A stretch of 64,000 nucleotides of DNA from NCBI GenBank assembly GCA_036847185.1, contig DAIUAM010000012.1, positions 1-64,000 of the forward strand, read 5' to 3'. Position numbers and translations under genes: made by a program. Below are positions 51,707 to 61,600 of this stretch, piece after piece. The notes under the pieces are model-generated. The model saw nothing but the letters and a program-made list of their open reading frames with translations, did not search any database and was not told where the DNA came from. Each line of letters opens with the position of its first letter. Position 1 is the stretch's first letter. Source of the DNA: UBA4738 sp002413305 (GTDB lineage: Bacteria > Actinomycetota > UBA4738).

Positions 51707-53034
51707 GCGAACCGGCCGTCAGGACCAACCGCTCGCTGTGGCGCCACGTGGATTTCATGAAGCTGTGGACCGGCGAGACGGTCAGCCAGCTCGGCACCCA
51801 GGTCACCCAGCTGGCCCTCCCGCTCGCCGCGATCCTGGTGCTGAAGGCGAGCGCGTTCCAGGTCGGCCTGCTGGCCGCGCTGGAGTTCCTGCCGTTCATC
51901 CTGTTCGGCCTGCCGGCCGGGGTGTGGGTGGACCGCCTCCGCCGCCGCCCGGTCCTCATCGCCGGCGACGTGCTCCGGGTGCTGACGCTCGGTTCGATCC
52001 CGGTCGCCTACAAGCTGGGCACGCTGCACATCGGCCAGCTCTACGCCGTGGCCTTCCTGACGGGGATCGGCACGGTGTTCTTCGACGTCGCGTATCAGTC
52101 CTACCTGCCCGCGCTGGTCGAACGGGACCAGCTGGTGGACGGCAACGCCAAGCTCGAGATGAGCCGGTCGGCCGCCCAGCTCGGCGGTCCGGCCCTGGGT
52201 GGGTTCCTGGTGCAGCTGTTCAAGGCCCCGGTGGCCATCGCCGCCGATGCCGTGAGCTACGTGTGGTCGGCCGCGTTCATCGTGTTCATCCGGCGCCCGG
52301 AGCCGCCCATCGACACCCGCGGCGCCGATGGCAAGCACCCGAAGATGCGCTCCGAGATCGCCGAGGGGTGGCGCTACGTCTGGCGGCACGCGCTGCTCCG
52401 GCCCATCGCGTTCTGCACCGCCACCGCGAACCTGTTCGGCCAGATGATCTTCGCCCTGTTCGTGCTGTTCGCGGTGCGCTCGCTGCATCTCAAGGCCGGT
52501 CAGATCGGGCTGCTGTTCAGTCTGGGGAGCGTGGGCGCCCTGATCGGTGCGATGGTGGTCCGCCGTTCGGCGGAACGCCTGGGGGTCGGCTCGGCTATCA
52601 TCGGGTCAATCTTCGTGTCCTCGCTGGCGGCGCTGCTGATCCCGGCCACGCCCCGGTCGCTCGCCTTGCCGATGTTGCTCACCGCCCAGTTCTTCTTCGG
52701 CTTCGGCGCGGTGATCTACAACAGCAACCAGGTCGGCCTGCGCCAGGCGATCACCCCGGCCCGGATGCAGGGACGGATGAACGCCACCATGCGGTTCATG
52801 GTGTGGGGGACGATCCCGATCGGCTCGTTCGTCGGCGGGATCCTGGGCAACACCATCGGGATCCGAACCACGATGTGGATCGGGGCGATCGGGGGCCTGC
52901 TGGCGGTGGTGCCTCCCCTGCTCTCCCCGGTCCGCCGCCTTGAGCGGATACCGGCCCTGCCCGAGGAGTCGGTGGGCGAAGCCCTCGCCGCCGGACATGA
53001 CGGCCTCCTCGTCGACCACGCCCCGGAGGTGTGA
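51703..53034 (+). CDS. MFS transporter
   Basis: This is a 443-aa major facilitator superfamily permease with about 12 helices. The loop-2/3 region carries PAGVWVDRLRRRPVLIAGD, the typical DRxxRR-like motif A, and the central loop is hydrophilic. A macrolide- or enterobactin-exporter type (MFS_3) fold is likely because of LPFILFGLPAGVWVDR, but the substrate is not predictable. The gene is the second of the ArsR operon (ATGA overlap), so it may export the ligand sensed by that repressor. Confidence 0.88.
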   Translation: MSEPAVRTNRSLWRHVDFMKLWTGETVSQLGTQVTQLALPLAAILVLKASAFQVGLLAALEFLPFILFGLPAGVWVDRLRRRPVLIAGDVLRVLTLGSIPVAYKLGTLHIGQLYAVAFLTGIGTVFFDVAYQSYLPALVERDQLVDGNAKLEMSRSAAQLGGPALGGFLVQLFKAPVAIAADAVSYVWSAAFIVFIRRPEPPIDTRGADGKHPKMRSEIAEGWRYVWRHALLRPIAFCTATANLFGQMIFALFVLFAVRSLHLKAGQIGLLFSLGSVGALIGAMVVRRSAERLGVGSAIIGSIFVSSLAALLIPATPRSLALPMLLTAQFFFGFGAVIYNSNQVGLRQAITPARMQGRMNATMRFMVWGTIPIGSFVGGILGNTIGIRTTMWIGAIGGLLAVVPPLLSPVRRLERIPALPEESVGEALAAGHDGLLVDHAPEV

Positions 53035-53074
53035 GGGCCGCCCCATTTCGAGGTGGCCTGTAGCATCGCTGTCG

Positions 53075-54070
53075 ATGGAGAATGCCCCCGGCGACGACCG
53101 AACGCCGCAGCTTCCCCGGCCCGACCACGAAGTGAACCCGGGCGGGGTGCCACCGCCACCCCCCACCGATCCCACGCAGGGACGCACCTCGGGCCTGCTG
53201 ATGGAGACGTGCTACCGGCATCCGGACATCCGGACCGGTGTGCACTGCACGCGGTGCGGCCGCCCGATCTGCACGGACTGCATGAACGCCGCGCCGGTCG
53301 GCTACCAGTGCCCCGAGTGCCTCGCCGACGCCCGCAAGAGCGGCCCGCGGCGCCGGGTCAGGATCCGCTTCCTGGTCGGCCGCCCCGGGTCGGTCACCAC
53401 CGCCATCCTGGCCATCAACATCGCGATGTTCCTGGTCGAATGGGCTACCGGCGCCTCGCGCTCGCTGTACTTCGGCGGCAGCGACCAGAAGCTGGTGAAC
53501 CTGGGGGCGATCTACAGCGGCGGGCAGTTCGGCCCGGGCATCGTGGGCGGCGAGTACTGGCGTCTGTTCACCGGGATGTTCCTCCACGCCGGGCTGATCC
53601 ACCTGGCCTTCAACATGTACGCCCTGTACCTGTTCGGCTTCCTCATCGAGAGCGCTTTCGGGAAGGTTCGGTTCACCCTGCTGTACGTCCTGTGCGGCCT
53701 GATGGCCAGCGTGACGTCGTTCGCCTTCGGCACCCCCGGCATCCCCGCGGTGGGAGCCTCGGGGGCCATCTTCGGCCTGCTGGGGGCATGGGTGGCGTTC
53801 AACTTCCGGCGACGGCAGAGCGGACCGAACCGCTTCCAGCTGCAGTGGGCCGCCATGCTGATCGTGATCAACCTGGTCCTGGGGTTCTCGCTGGCGGGGG
53901 TCGACAACCTGGCCCACGTCGGCGGCCTGCTGACGGGGATCGTGGCGGGCGGACTGGCCGAAGGGATCGGGCCACGCAGCATCCGCAGGCCGGTCCAGGT
54001 GGCGGGGTTTGCCGTGATCGTGATCGTGGGGATCGCGCTGACGGCGTCGCGGGTCGCGGCGCTCCGCTAG
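53075..54070 (+). CDS. Rhomboid-family intramembrane protease with zinc-finger N-terminus
   Basis: A Pro-rich start is followed by a B-box-like zinc module (CYRHPDIRTGVHCTRCGRPI and CTDCMNAAPVGYQCPEC, about 46-82). Rhomboid helices run from about 106 to 325. The catalytic Ser229 is in GASGAIFG and His281 in NLAHVGGLLTG, and the first conserved loop contains WRLFTGMFLHAGLIHLAFNM. Thus both members of the serine protease dyad are present. The 331-aa length is normal for the actinobacterial subgroup with an N-terminal zinc module. It lies 40 bp after the MFS gene. Confidence 0.93.
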   Translation: MENAPGDDRTPQLPRPDHEVNPGGVPPPPPTDPTQGRTSGLLMETCYRHPDIRTGVHCTRCGRPICTDCMNAAPVGYQCPECLADARKSGPRRRVRIRFLVGRPGSVTTAILAINIAMFLVEWATGASRSLYFGGSDQKLVNLGAIYSGGQFGPGIVGGEYWRLFTGMFLHAGLIHLAFNMYALYLFGFLIESAFGKVRFTLLYVLCGLMASVTSFAFGTPGIPAVGASGAIFGLLGAWVAFNFRRRQSGPNRFQLQWAAMLIVINLVLGFSLAGVDNLAHVGGLLTGIVAGGLAEGIGPRSIRRPVQVAGFAVIVIVGIALTASRVAALR

Positions 54071-54077
54071 GCCGGGT

Positions 54078-55457
54078 TCAGCGAGAGCAACGGACCGAAT
54101 AGACCGGCGGCAGGTGCTCGGCGACCGTGGCCCACGTTCGCCCGCCGTCCGCCGAGCCGAACACCTCACCGGACTCCGCGCCGAAGTACAGCCCGAGCGG
54201 TTCCCGGCCGTCGTGGCCGAACGCCTGCCGGAGGATCGTCAGGAAGGCGTCACCCGAAGGCAGCCCGTCCTGCAGCGGCCACCAGGTCCGGCCCCGATCC
54301 TTCGTCTCGTACACCCGCATCCGCCCCTCCGGCGTGATCCGGTCCCCGTCCGACGTCAGCGGGATGACGAAGGCCCGGTCGGGATCGTTCGGGTCCACCA
54401 CCATCGGGAAGCCGAAGTCCGACGGGAGCCCGTGTTCGGTCCCGATGTCCTCCCACGACTCCCCCGCGTCGTCCGAGCGGTATACGCCCCCGTGGAACTG
54501 CATGTACAGGGTGGTCGGCTCCAGCGGCGCCCGGTGCATGTTGTGCACGCAGAGCTGGATCGTGTCCTGCCGTGCCTCGGGGGGCATGTAGCGCGGGACC
54601 AGACCCCGGTTCCCGTTGCGCCATGACGCGCCGCCGTCGTCCGACAGCCACACGCCGGCCGCCGAGGTGCCGATCGCCAGCCGGTCCGGTTCGCCCGGCC
54701 ACACGCAGATCGAATGCAGCGCGAGCCCGCCTGCGCCCGGCTGCCATGACGGCCGCGTGGGGTGGTCGAACAAACCCCGGTTGAGCTGCCATGAACGGCC
54801 GCCGTCCTCGCTCTTGAACAGCGCGGCAGGGGCCACGCCGGCCCACAGGACGTCGGGTTCGACCCCCGGCTGCACGAACCAGATCCGCTCGAGCGTCCAG
54901 TCGGCGTCCTCCGGGAAGACCGGCCCCTCGGCCACCTCCCATTCCCCCAAAGGATCGCTCGTCCGGTACAGCCGCGGGCCGTGCTGCCCGTGGGTCACCG
55001 ACGCCAGGTACGTGCCCGACCGGGGGTCCCGAACGGCGAATTCGCAGACCTGCCCAACGAACTGCCGGGTCACGACCTCCATGGGACGGCCCCGGGGCCC
55101 GCGGAGCAGGATCAGCCCCTTCCGCGTCCCGACCAGCAGCTCGGCCACCTCGGCGGGATCGAGGGCGAAGGTGGCCGGCTCGACGGCCGTCTGCAGCGCG
55201 CCGCCGGAGATCGCCGGCAGCACGTGCACGGTGTCGCCCGGGCCGACGGTGCGGGCGAGTTCGGCCTGCTCCCCGTTGACGAACAGCAAGACGTGCTGAC
55301 GGACGCAGCCGTGCTCGTCGAGCACCCAGCCGGTCAGACGGGGGTGGCCGCGTTCGAGCTGCTCGATCACCTCGCCGACGGTGGAGCCCTCGATCTGGAG
55401 CTCCTTCTGTCCTCCGGCCAGCTCCCGGAGGGGCGAACGCAGCGTCACCACGGCCAT
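54078..55457 (-). CDS. MoaD/ThiS-like ubiquitin fold fused to a BNR-type beta-propeller
   Basis: Residues 1-86 (from ATG 55457) form a ubiquitin-like MoaD/ThiS domain that ends in the typical LPAISGG; the diglycine is at 85-86. Instead of stopping, the protein goes on through a short linker to a propeller of Asp-box (BNR/sialidase) repeats such as SEDGGRSWQL, SDDGGASWRN, SDDAGESWED and SADGGRTWAT. I know of the two parts as separate neighbouring genes in actinobacteria; here they are one chain. The propeller itself need not be a sialidase. The GG would need cleavage to act as a sulfur carrier (inference). Confidence 0.85.
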   Translation of the reverse strand: MAVVTLRSPLRELAGGQKELQIEGSTVGEVIEQLERGHPRLTGWVLDEHGCVRQHVLLFVNGEQAELARTVGPGDTVHVLPAISGGALQTAVEPATFALDPAEVAELLVGTRKGLILLRGPRGRPMEVVTRQFVGQVCEFAVRDPRSGTYLASVTHGQHGPRLYRTSDPLGEWEVAEGPVFPEDADWTLERIWFVQPGVEPDVLWAGVAPAALFKSEDGGRSWQLNRGLFDHPTRPSWQPGAGGLALHSICVWPGEPDRLAIGTSAAGVWLSDDGGASWRNGNRGLVPRYMPPEARQDTIQLCVHNMHRAPLEPTTLYMQFHGGVYRSDDAGESWEDIGTEHGLPSDFGFPMVVDPNDPDRAFVIPLTSDGDRITPEGRMRVYETKDRGRTWWPLQDGLPSGDAFLTILRQAFGHDGREPLGLYFGAESGEVFGSADGGRTWATVAEHLPPVYSVRCSR

Positions 55458-55574
55458 GGTTCGACGGAGTGTACCGCAGGGCGCGGGGGGCACGATCGGC
55501 TCCGACCGCACCATGCCCTCGATGCCGCATTAGGCTGGGGCGATGACTAGAGCCCCGAACCCCAAGGTCATGGC

Positions 55575-56306
55575 GTGAAGGTCGCACCGGACATCTACCG
55601 GCTGACGCAGGGCGTGTCGAACTTCTACCTCGTCGAGGACGGCGGCAAGCTCACCCTGGTGGACGCGGGGGCACCCGGCGACTGGAACCAGCTGGTCGGG
55701 GAGGTGGCCGTGCTGGGGCGCGACCTCGTGGACCTCGAAGCGGTCCTCCTCACTCACGCCCACAGCGATCACGTCGGGTTCGCCGAACGCGCCCGGACCG
55801 CGGCCGGCTCCTCCGTGTGGGTGCATGAGGCGGACGCGAAGGTGGCGAAGACGGGGAAGGTTGGCAAGACCGACGGCAAGGTCACCCCCTACCTGTTCAA
55901 AGCGGAGTTGTACCGGACGGTGTTCATCCTGCTCCGCCGGGGCGGGATCAAGATCGTGCCTGTGCGGGAGGTGTCGACGTTCGCCGACGGCGAGACGCTC
56001 GGCCTGCCCGGCCGGCCGAGGGTGGTGCACCTCCCCGGCCATACGCCGGGGATGTCCGCGCTGTTCCTGGAGGACCGGGGGGTGGTGCTGACGGGCGACG
56101 CGCTGGTCACCCGCAACCCGCTGACCGGCCGGCGGGGACCGCAGATCGCACCGTCGGGGTTCAACACGGATACGAACCAGGCCATGCGCTCCCTGGATAC
56201 GCTGGGAGGAGTGACCGCCGACCTCGTGCTCCCCGGCCACGGCGAGCCTTGGACCGAAGGGGTGGCCGAAGCGGTTCGCTTGGCGAAGCTGGCCGGTCGG
56301 TCGTAG
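55575..56306 (+). CDS. MBL-fold metallo-hydrolase
   Basis: The metallo-beta-lactamase signature is LTHAHSDHVG, giving His61, His63, Asp65 and His66. Further metal ligands are the His in HLPGHTPG (about 155-162), the Asp in LTGDALV (about 175-181) and the last His in LPGHGEPW. This is the glyoxalase II / hydroxyacylglutathione-hydrolase-like group. A membrane-like stretch is not seen, so it should be soluble. The GTG start at 55575 is close to a weak ribosome site (AAGG). Substrate unknown. Confidence 0.9.
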   Translation: MKVAPDIYRLTQGVSNFYLVEDGGKLTLVDAGAPGDWNQLVGEVAVLGRDLVDLEAVLLTHAHSDHVGFAERARTAAGSSVWVHEADAKVAKTGKVGKTDGKVTPYLFKAELYRTVFILLRRGGIKIVPVREVSTFADGETLGLPGRPRVVHLPGHTPGMSALFLEDRGVVLTGDALVTRNPLTGRRGPQIAPSGFNTDTNQAMRSLDTLGGVTADLVLPGHGEPWTEGVAEAVRLAKLAGRS

Positions 56307-56330
56307 CCGTTCGCTGCGCGGCACCGGCGC

Positions 56331-57329
56331 TCACGCCCGGTGCTCGAAACCCTCCACCCCACGCGCGGCCAGCTCGGCTTCGACGTCACCGTGCAGGAAC
56401 CGTTCAGCGGCGTCGGACGCCCGGAGCGTCGCATCAAGATGGGCGAGCGTCAGCGCCCGGACGAACGCACGCGCCTGTTCTCCCGTGGACAGCTCCGCCA
56501 TCGGTCGCATCGCGGCCGGGATCCAGGCGGCGTCCCCGGGGAAGGTCATCCCTCGGATCGCTTCGTGCTCGGCTTCCACGTCGTCCAGGAAATGCTGGTG
56601 ATCGGCCCGCCGGAGCACGAACATCCGTTTCGGTGATGGCGTGCGCTCGAACAGCTCGACCACGCCGGAGAGTGGGATCGGCACATCGTCCTGAGCCGCC
56701 AGGTACAGCGTCGGGACGTCGTGGCTCCGGGCGAACGTGAGCTCGAGCGGAAGGATCCCGGGCCGCGGGTGCCGGCTCCCTCCCGGGCCCATCGCCACCA
56801 CGGATCGCACTCTGGGATCGACCTCCGGGATAGCCAGCACCGTCCACCCGCCGAAGCTGTGCCCGACGAGGCCGATCCGCCCCTGGTCGATCCCGAAGTC
56901 CGTGGCGCCGGCGAGCAGATGGTCGAGAAGGAACCGCACGTCCGGCACCCGGCTGGCGATCACGGCATCGACGCGCGCGCCTCGCCCGGCCTCCGTTTCG
57001 TCCTCCCGGCGGGCCAGTTCGGGGGCGATGAGCTCCGAGTGGTCCATCGCGGCGACGACGTAGCCGTGACTCGCCAGGTGCCTGCAGACGAAGGTCGAGG
57101 ACCTTCGATGTCCTCCGCTGGAGTGGGAGAAGACGATCAGGGGGTACGCACCCGAACGTTGGGCGGCGTCTCGCTGTTCGTCCCCGGTGGGCCCCGCCTC
57201 CCGCGGTTGTGCCGGATACCAGACCTCGCCGGGGAACGTCCGACCTCGCGCGGCGTCGCGCGCCTCGATGGTCCGCACCCCGACCGGATACGGGCCCCGG
57301 GCGAACGGATCGTAGCCGGCTGGGGTCAC
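56331..57329 (-). CDS. Alpha/beta hydrolase (dienelactone/PAF-acetylhydrolase-like)
   Basis: The nucleophile is Ser158 in GHSFGGW (156-162); the catalytic His is probably in RADHQHFLDD. An oxyanion-type FSHSSGG segment (67-73) and ESxLPxxx-like PLIVF strand precede it. The fold resembles platelet-activating-factor acetylhydrolase and dienelactone hydrolase groups. The GTG at 57329 gives 332 aa; the longer upstream reading is a low-complexity artefact. The gene converges with the MBL-hydrolase gene, with 24 bp between the stops. Confidence 0.85.
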   Translation of the reverse strand: MTPAGYDPFARGPYPVGVRTIEARDAARGRTFPGEVWYPAQPREAGPTGDEQRDAAQRSGAYPLIVFSHSSGGHRRSSTFVCRHLASHGYVVAAMDHSELIAPELARREDETEAGRGARVDAVIASRVPDVRFLLDHLLAGATDFGIDQGRIGLVGHSFGGWTVLAIPEVDPRVRSVVAMGPGGSRHPRPGILPLELTFARSHDVPTLYLAAQDDVPIPLSGVVELFERTPSPKRMFVLRRADHQHFLDDVEAEHEAIRGMTFPGDAAWIPAAMRPMAELSTGEQARAFVRALTLAHLDATLRASDAAERFLHGDVEAELAARGVEGFEHRA

Positions 57330-57842
57330 CAACTCACCGTAGCAGCGGAACACGGAGGGCCTTCGGGTTACTCGGCGTAGTGGTCTTCGACTTCTCCCAG
57401 TTGTCGGGATAGGAGAGGGGCCCCCTCCGCAGGCCCGGCAACGTGGACAGACCGGGAGGGCCTCAGACCGGCAGACCGGGCGCGCCTCGGGCGCGCACCG
57501 GGACAGGGTCGGGGGGGGGGGGGATGAAGAAGGGACCGGCCTCCTAGGCCCGGGGACGTGGACAGACAGGCCGGCGCCGCGGGAGCGGCGACCGGGGCCG
57601 GACAGAGAAGCAGTCCGAGTCCCTCCGGCACACCAGCGGGAGCCTCGGGATCGGAACGAGAGGGCCTGGCCTCCCTGGGCCCGACAAGGTGGGCTAGGCG
57701 GGAGCAGTGGCTGGAGCACCGACTGCGGGGTGGACGGAAACAAGGCAGCGACGGGAGCCTGGCAGCAAACGAGGCGCCAGAGGACAGGACAGGGGGCCGC
57801 CGGTCCCTCTACGCTGCGAGGGTGGGTGAAGAACGAAGGGAC
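57330..57842. other. Repeat-rich intergenic region at island border
   Basis: About 510 bp without a supportable gene. It holds a degenerate direct repeat (AGGCCCGGNNACGTGGACAG at 57431 and 57546; 20 of 22 bases match over 57431-57452 and 57546-57567), three copies of CAGACCGG (57448, 57464, 57472) and a run of 13 G (57511-57523). Codon use in the open frames of this stretch is low-complexity, so they are not coding. It separates core-type genes from the restriction-modification island. Confidence 0.6.
57431..57567 (+). repeat. 22-bp direct repeat pair flanking a poly-G tract
   Basis: The two copies (57431-57452 and 57546-57567) match at 20 of 22 bases and are 115 bp apart. The 13-G tract lies between them. 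A possible recombination or att-like origin is a guess; there is no integrase in view. A copying or assembly artefact in the G tract cannot be excluded. Confidence 0.5.
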
Positions 57843-58577
57843 GTGAGCATTGGCGTTGGGCCCCTGGAGGCCTCCGCTACGATTGGGCCGCTTCGTGTAG
57901 TCATGCGCGGGTACTTCAGCACCTACTTCCTCTGGAGCGCGCAGCACCTGAGCGGTCTTGCCGGCAAGATAGAGGCGAAGCATCAGGGAGGTTCGCGCTT
58001 CGACATCGCGCACCGCGCGTATGTCCTGTCCGCCATCCAGTCCGCCGCTACATTCCTGGAGGCCATGATCAATGAGCTGTACCAGGACGCCGTGGACGGC
58101 CACGGCGTAGACGGCGACGGATACATTGCGCCGCTATCTGGCGATGCGCGTCGCATGATGGCCGAGCTTTGGCGAGGGACCGATGAGGGATCGAAACTCC
58201 GACCGCTGGATAAGTACCAGATGGCGCTCGTCTTCGCCGGGAACAATCCCCTTCCCCGCGGCGCCCAGCCCTTTCAAGCAGCGAGCCTCTTGGTAAGCGT
58301 TCGGAATGCATTGGCGCACTATCAGCCGGAGGACCTGTCTGCGGACTCCCCGAATCAGATGGAGAAGAAGTTGCGCGGCAAGTTCGCGGACAATGTCCTA
58401 ATGGCGGGATCTGGCAATCCATGGTGGCCCGATCTTGCCTTGGGCCACGGCTGCAGCGAGTGGGCGTACCAATCGGCCAAGGGGTTCGCGGATCGTGTAG
58501 TCGATCAACTCGGCATCAGACCCAACTACCGTCGCCATGAACAGGCTGGATGGTTCGCCTCGACAGAGGACGCCTGA
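57843..58577 (+). CDS. HEPN-motif hypothetical protein in defence island
   Basis: The frame has the HEPN-type motif RNALAHYQ: Arg154-x4-His159, in an Rx4-6H arrangement typical of HEPN RNases and related toxins. An all-helical protein is expected, with AYVLSAIQSAATFLEAMINELY upstream of the motif. I do not recognise a closer family. GTG at 57843 is chosen; GTG 57822 and ATG 57903 are alternatives. The base composition is lower in GC than its neighbours, a sign of transfer. It runs toward the hsdR gene, with 69 bp between the stops. A defence or stress role is inferred from context. Confidence 0.65.
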   Translation: MSIGVGPLEASATIGPLRVVMRGYFSTYFLWSAQHLSGLAGKIEAKHQGGSRFDIAHRAYVLSAIQSAATFLEAMINELYQDAVDGHGVDGDGYIAPLSGDARRMMAELWRGTDEGSKLRPLDKYQMALVFAGNNPLPRGAQPFQAASLLVSVRNALAHYQPEDLSADSPNQMEKKLRGKFADNVLMAGSGNPWWPDLALGHGCSEWAYQSAKGFADRVVDQLGIRPNYRRHEQAGWFASTEDA

Positions 58578-58646
58578 GATGGCTTGGCGGGCGATTGGCC
58601 TTCGGCTCCGCGCAACGAAGTCGTTAATCCAACACGTCCCGCACAA

Positions 58647-61600
58647 TTAGAAGGGGAGTGACGCCTGAACTACCTCGGGCCAGTAGCGGTACAGATGCCG
58701 CGCCTGATCCAGAATCAAGTCCGCGAGCCCCGTCCGACTCGGCCCGGCCCCCCCGGCCGGAGGGGTGTATCCGTAGCGACGGAGCAGGTGTTTGATCTTG
58801 GTCCGGATGGCGGCCTCGGTCGACTCGTGATCCGCCCAGTCGACGGAGAGGTCTTCCTTGACCCCACGAACGAGCGCCCGGGCGATCTCGGCGAGCTTCG
58901 GATCGGCAACCCAGCTCTCCGACCCGCCGGCGAGCGAGTCGTAGAAGGCTACCTCCTCAGGGGCTAGCCCAAGCGCCTCGTGTCGCCGCCTGGCCTCGCG
59001 CATATCCCGGGCCAGCTGGACCAGGCGCTCGATCACCTGGACGCTAGTGAGCTGCCGGGCCTCGTAGCTCACCAGGGCTTCCCGGAGGCGATCCGAGAAG
59101 AGCTTGGCCTGCATGTGGTTGGACCGCTCCCGGACGTGGATCTCATCGGAGAGGATCTTCTTGAGCAGCTCGACGCCCACGGCCGGCTCGCCAGAGAGCC
59201 CGGTGGTGACCTTGTCCAGGAACTCGTCGGACAGCACCGATATCTCCGGTCGGGCCTCGCTCCCCAACTGGAAGATGTCGATCACCTCGCCGGCCGTGAG
59301 CCCCTCGGACACGAACTGCTTGACCGCCTGCTCGGTCTCCCTCGAGACCTGTCCCACAGGAGGAGCGATCTTCAGGATCGCTCCGGCCACCTTCCGGAAG
59401 AACTCCTCGTCACCTGCCACCGCTATCCCGGCCGGGTCGGCTCGGAGGAGCCGGTACAGGCGAGCGAACAGTCCATACTCCCCGAGGAAGCGCTTCTTGA
59501 TCTCCTCGTCGGCGATGATCTTCGCCACTGCTTGGGCGAACTGGGTAGCCCTCTGGGTCGGTGAGAGCACGTGACGGGCCCGGAAGTCGATTCCGTGGAA
59601 GAACTCCGCCACGATCTCGTGCTTCTCGCGGAGTCGAGCGATGGCGATCCCGATCGGAATGGCAACGTCCTCGACGTCGGCCGCGCTGTACAAAGCGAGG
59701 GATGCCTTCAAGTCGTCGCCGATCCCGATGTAGTCGACGACCAGCCCGCCGGGCTTGTCGTGGAAGACCCGGTTCACACGGCCGATAGCCTGCAGGAGCC
59801 CGTGGTCCCGCATCGGCTTGTCCACGTACAGGGTGTACAGGGAAGGGACGTCGAACCCGGTGAGCCACATGTCGCGGACGACCACCACCTTGAGCGGATG
59901 GTCGGGATCCTTGAAGTCGGCCTCGACCTGCTTGCGTTCCTGAAGTGAGCGCCGCCACTTCGAGATGGCGGGGTCAGCGGTGGCAGTGGCGCTGATCACA
60001 CAGGTGACCGTGTCGTTCCCCAGACGAGCCCGCAAGAGCTCGGTGAGGTCGGCGGCGATCCGTTGGCTCATCGCCACGATCATTGCCTTCCCGCCTTCTC
60101 CGGCGGCACCCGCCCGCCAATGCTCGGCGACATCGTCGGCCACTCGTTCCAGCCGCTCCAGGGTGCCGACCACACGCTCGAGCCGGGTCCACGCGCTGAC
60201 CAACCGGGCCGCGGCCTCGTCCTCCTCTCCGGTCAGCTTCTCCTCGACTTCGTGCAGAAGCCCCTCGTCCCCGATGTCGAGAGAGATGCGCCGGGACTCG
60301 TAGTAGATGGGGACCGTAGCCCCGTCCTCGACCGCCCGCTCCATCCGATACACCGAGATGTAGTCGCCGAACACGACCTGAGTGGACCGGTCCGCCTGCT
60401 CGATCGGTGTGCCGGTGAACCCGATCCGGGTGGCGCGCGGCAACGCGATAGTGACGTTCTGAGCGAGTCTTGCGTACTGGGTCCGATGGGCTTCGTCGGC
60501 CATCACGATCACGTTACGGCGGGTGGAGAGCACCGGCATGGCTTCCTCCGGCTCGGTGGCGAACTTCTGGATCGTGGTGAATACGATCCCCCCGGCGGGT
60601 CGGTCCAGCTTCTCTCGCAGGTCGGCGATCGACTCGGCCTGCTCGACGACCGGCTCAAGGGAGCGCTGGCCGACGAACGTCTGGTGGAGCTGGGTGTCGA
60701 GGTCGATCCGATCGGTGAGCGCTACGACGGTGGGGTTGGCGAACCGGGCGTCGTTTCGGAGTCTCCAGACGTAGAACACCATCGTGTTGCTCTTGCCAGA
60801 GCCCTGCGTGTGCCACACGACGCCAGCCCGACCGTCCGAGCCCATGGCCTCCGCGGTCGCCTCGACCGCCCGGCGCACCGCGTCGACCTGGTGATACTTG
60901 GCGGCGAGCTTCACGAGCTTCCCGCCAGCCTCCTCGAACAAGACGAAGTGCCGGATCAGATCGAGGAAGGACGCCGGCGAGAACACACCGGAGATCAAGA
61001 CTTCGAGCGCCGGGCGCCCTTCCATCTCAGTTGCATCCATGGTCTTCCATTCGGCGAAGTGCTCCGCTGGGGTGGTGAGCGTGCCGAGCCGTGCCTGGAG
61101 GAGGTCGGAAACCGCGACCAGCTCGACGAACCGGTAGAGGTTCGGGATGGTCTGCACGTAGTGGGCAATCTGATTCGCGGCGCCGGTCGGGGTCGCTGCA
61201 GGGTCCCCAGGATCCTTCACTTCGAGCTGCCCGAGGGGAAGGCCGTTCACGAACAGCAAGATGTCCGGCCTCCGGTTCTTCCGCCCGATGATGATGCGGA
61301 ACTGGTCGACGCAAAGGAAGTCGTTCTGCTCTGGCGTGTCCCAGTCGATCAGCCTCAGGCGAAGCGTTCGCTCCTCGCCGTCCTCGAGTACCGTGACCGG
61401 GACGCCCTCCAGCAGCAGGTCGTGGAAGGCGAGATGGTCACGAACTGGATCTGGGGATGCGGTTTCCCGGACGCGCTCGATCGCAAGGTCGAGCGCGACC
61501 TCGGAGGCCTTCGGATTGAGGTCCGCGAGAGCGGCCTGAAGCCGATCGAGGAGCACGACCTGGTCCCAAGTGGCCCGCTCCGGGGCCGCTCCGTTGGGGG

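Noticed and set aside
57368..57842. Open frames in the low-complexity region, including a 5' extension of the HEPN gene from 57558
   Set aside because: Codon use is repetitive Pro/Arg/Gly or Gln/Ser/Gly without conserved domains, and it crosses repeats.
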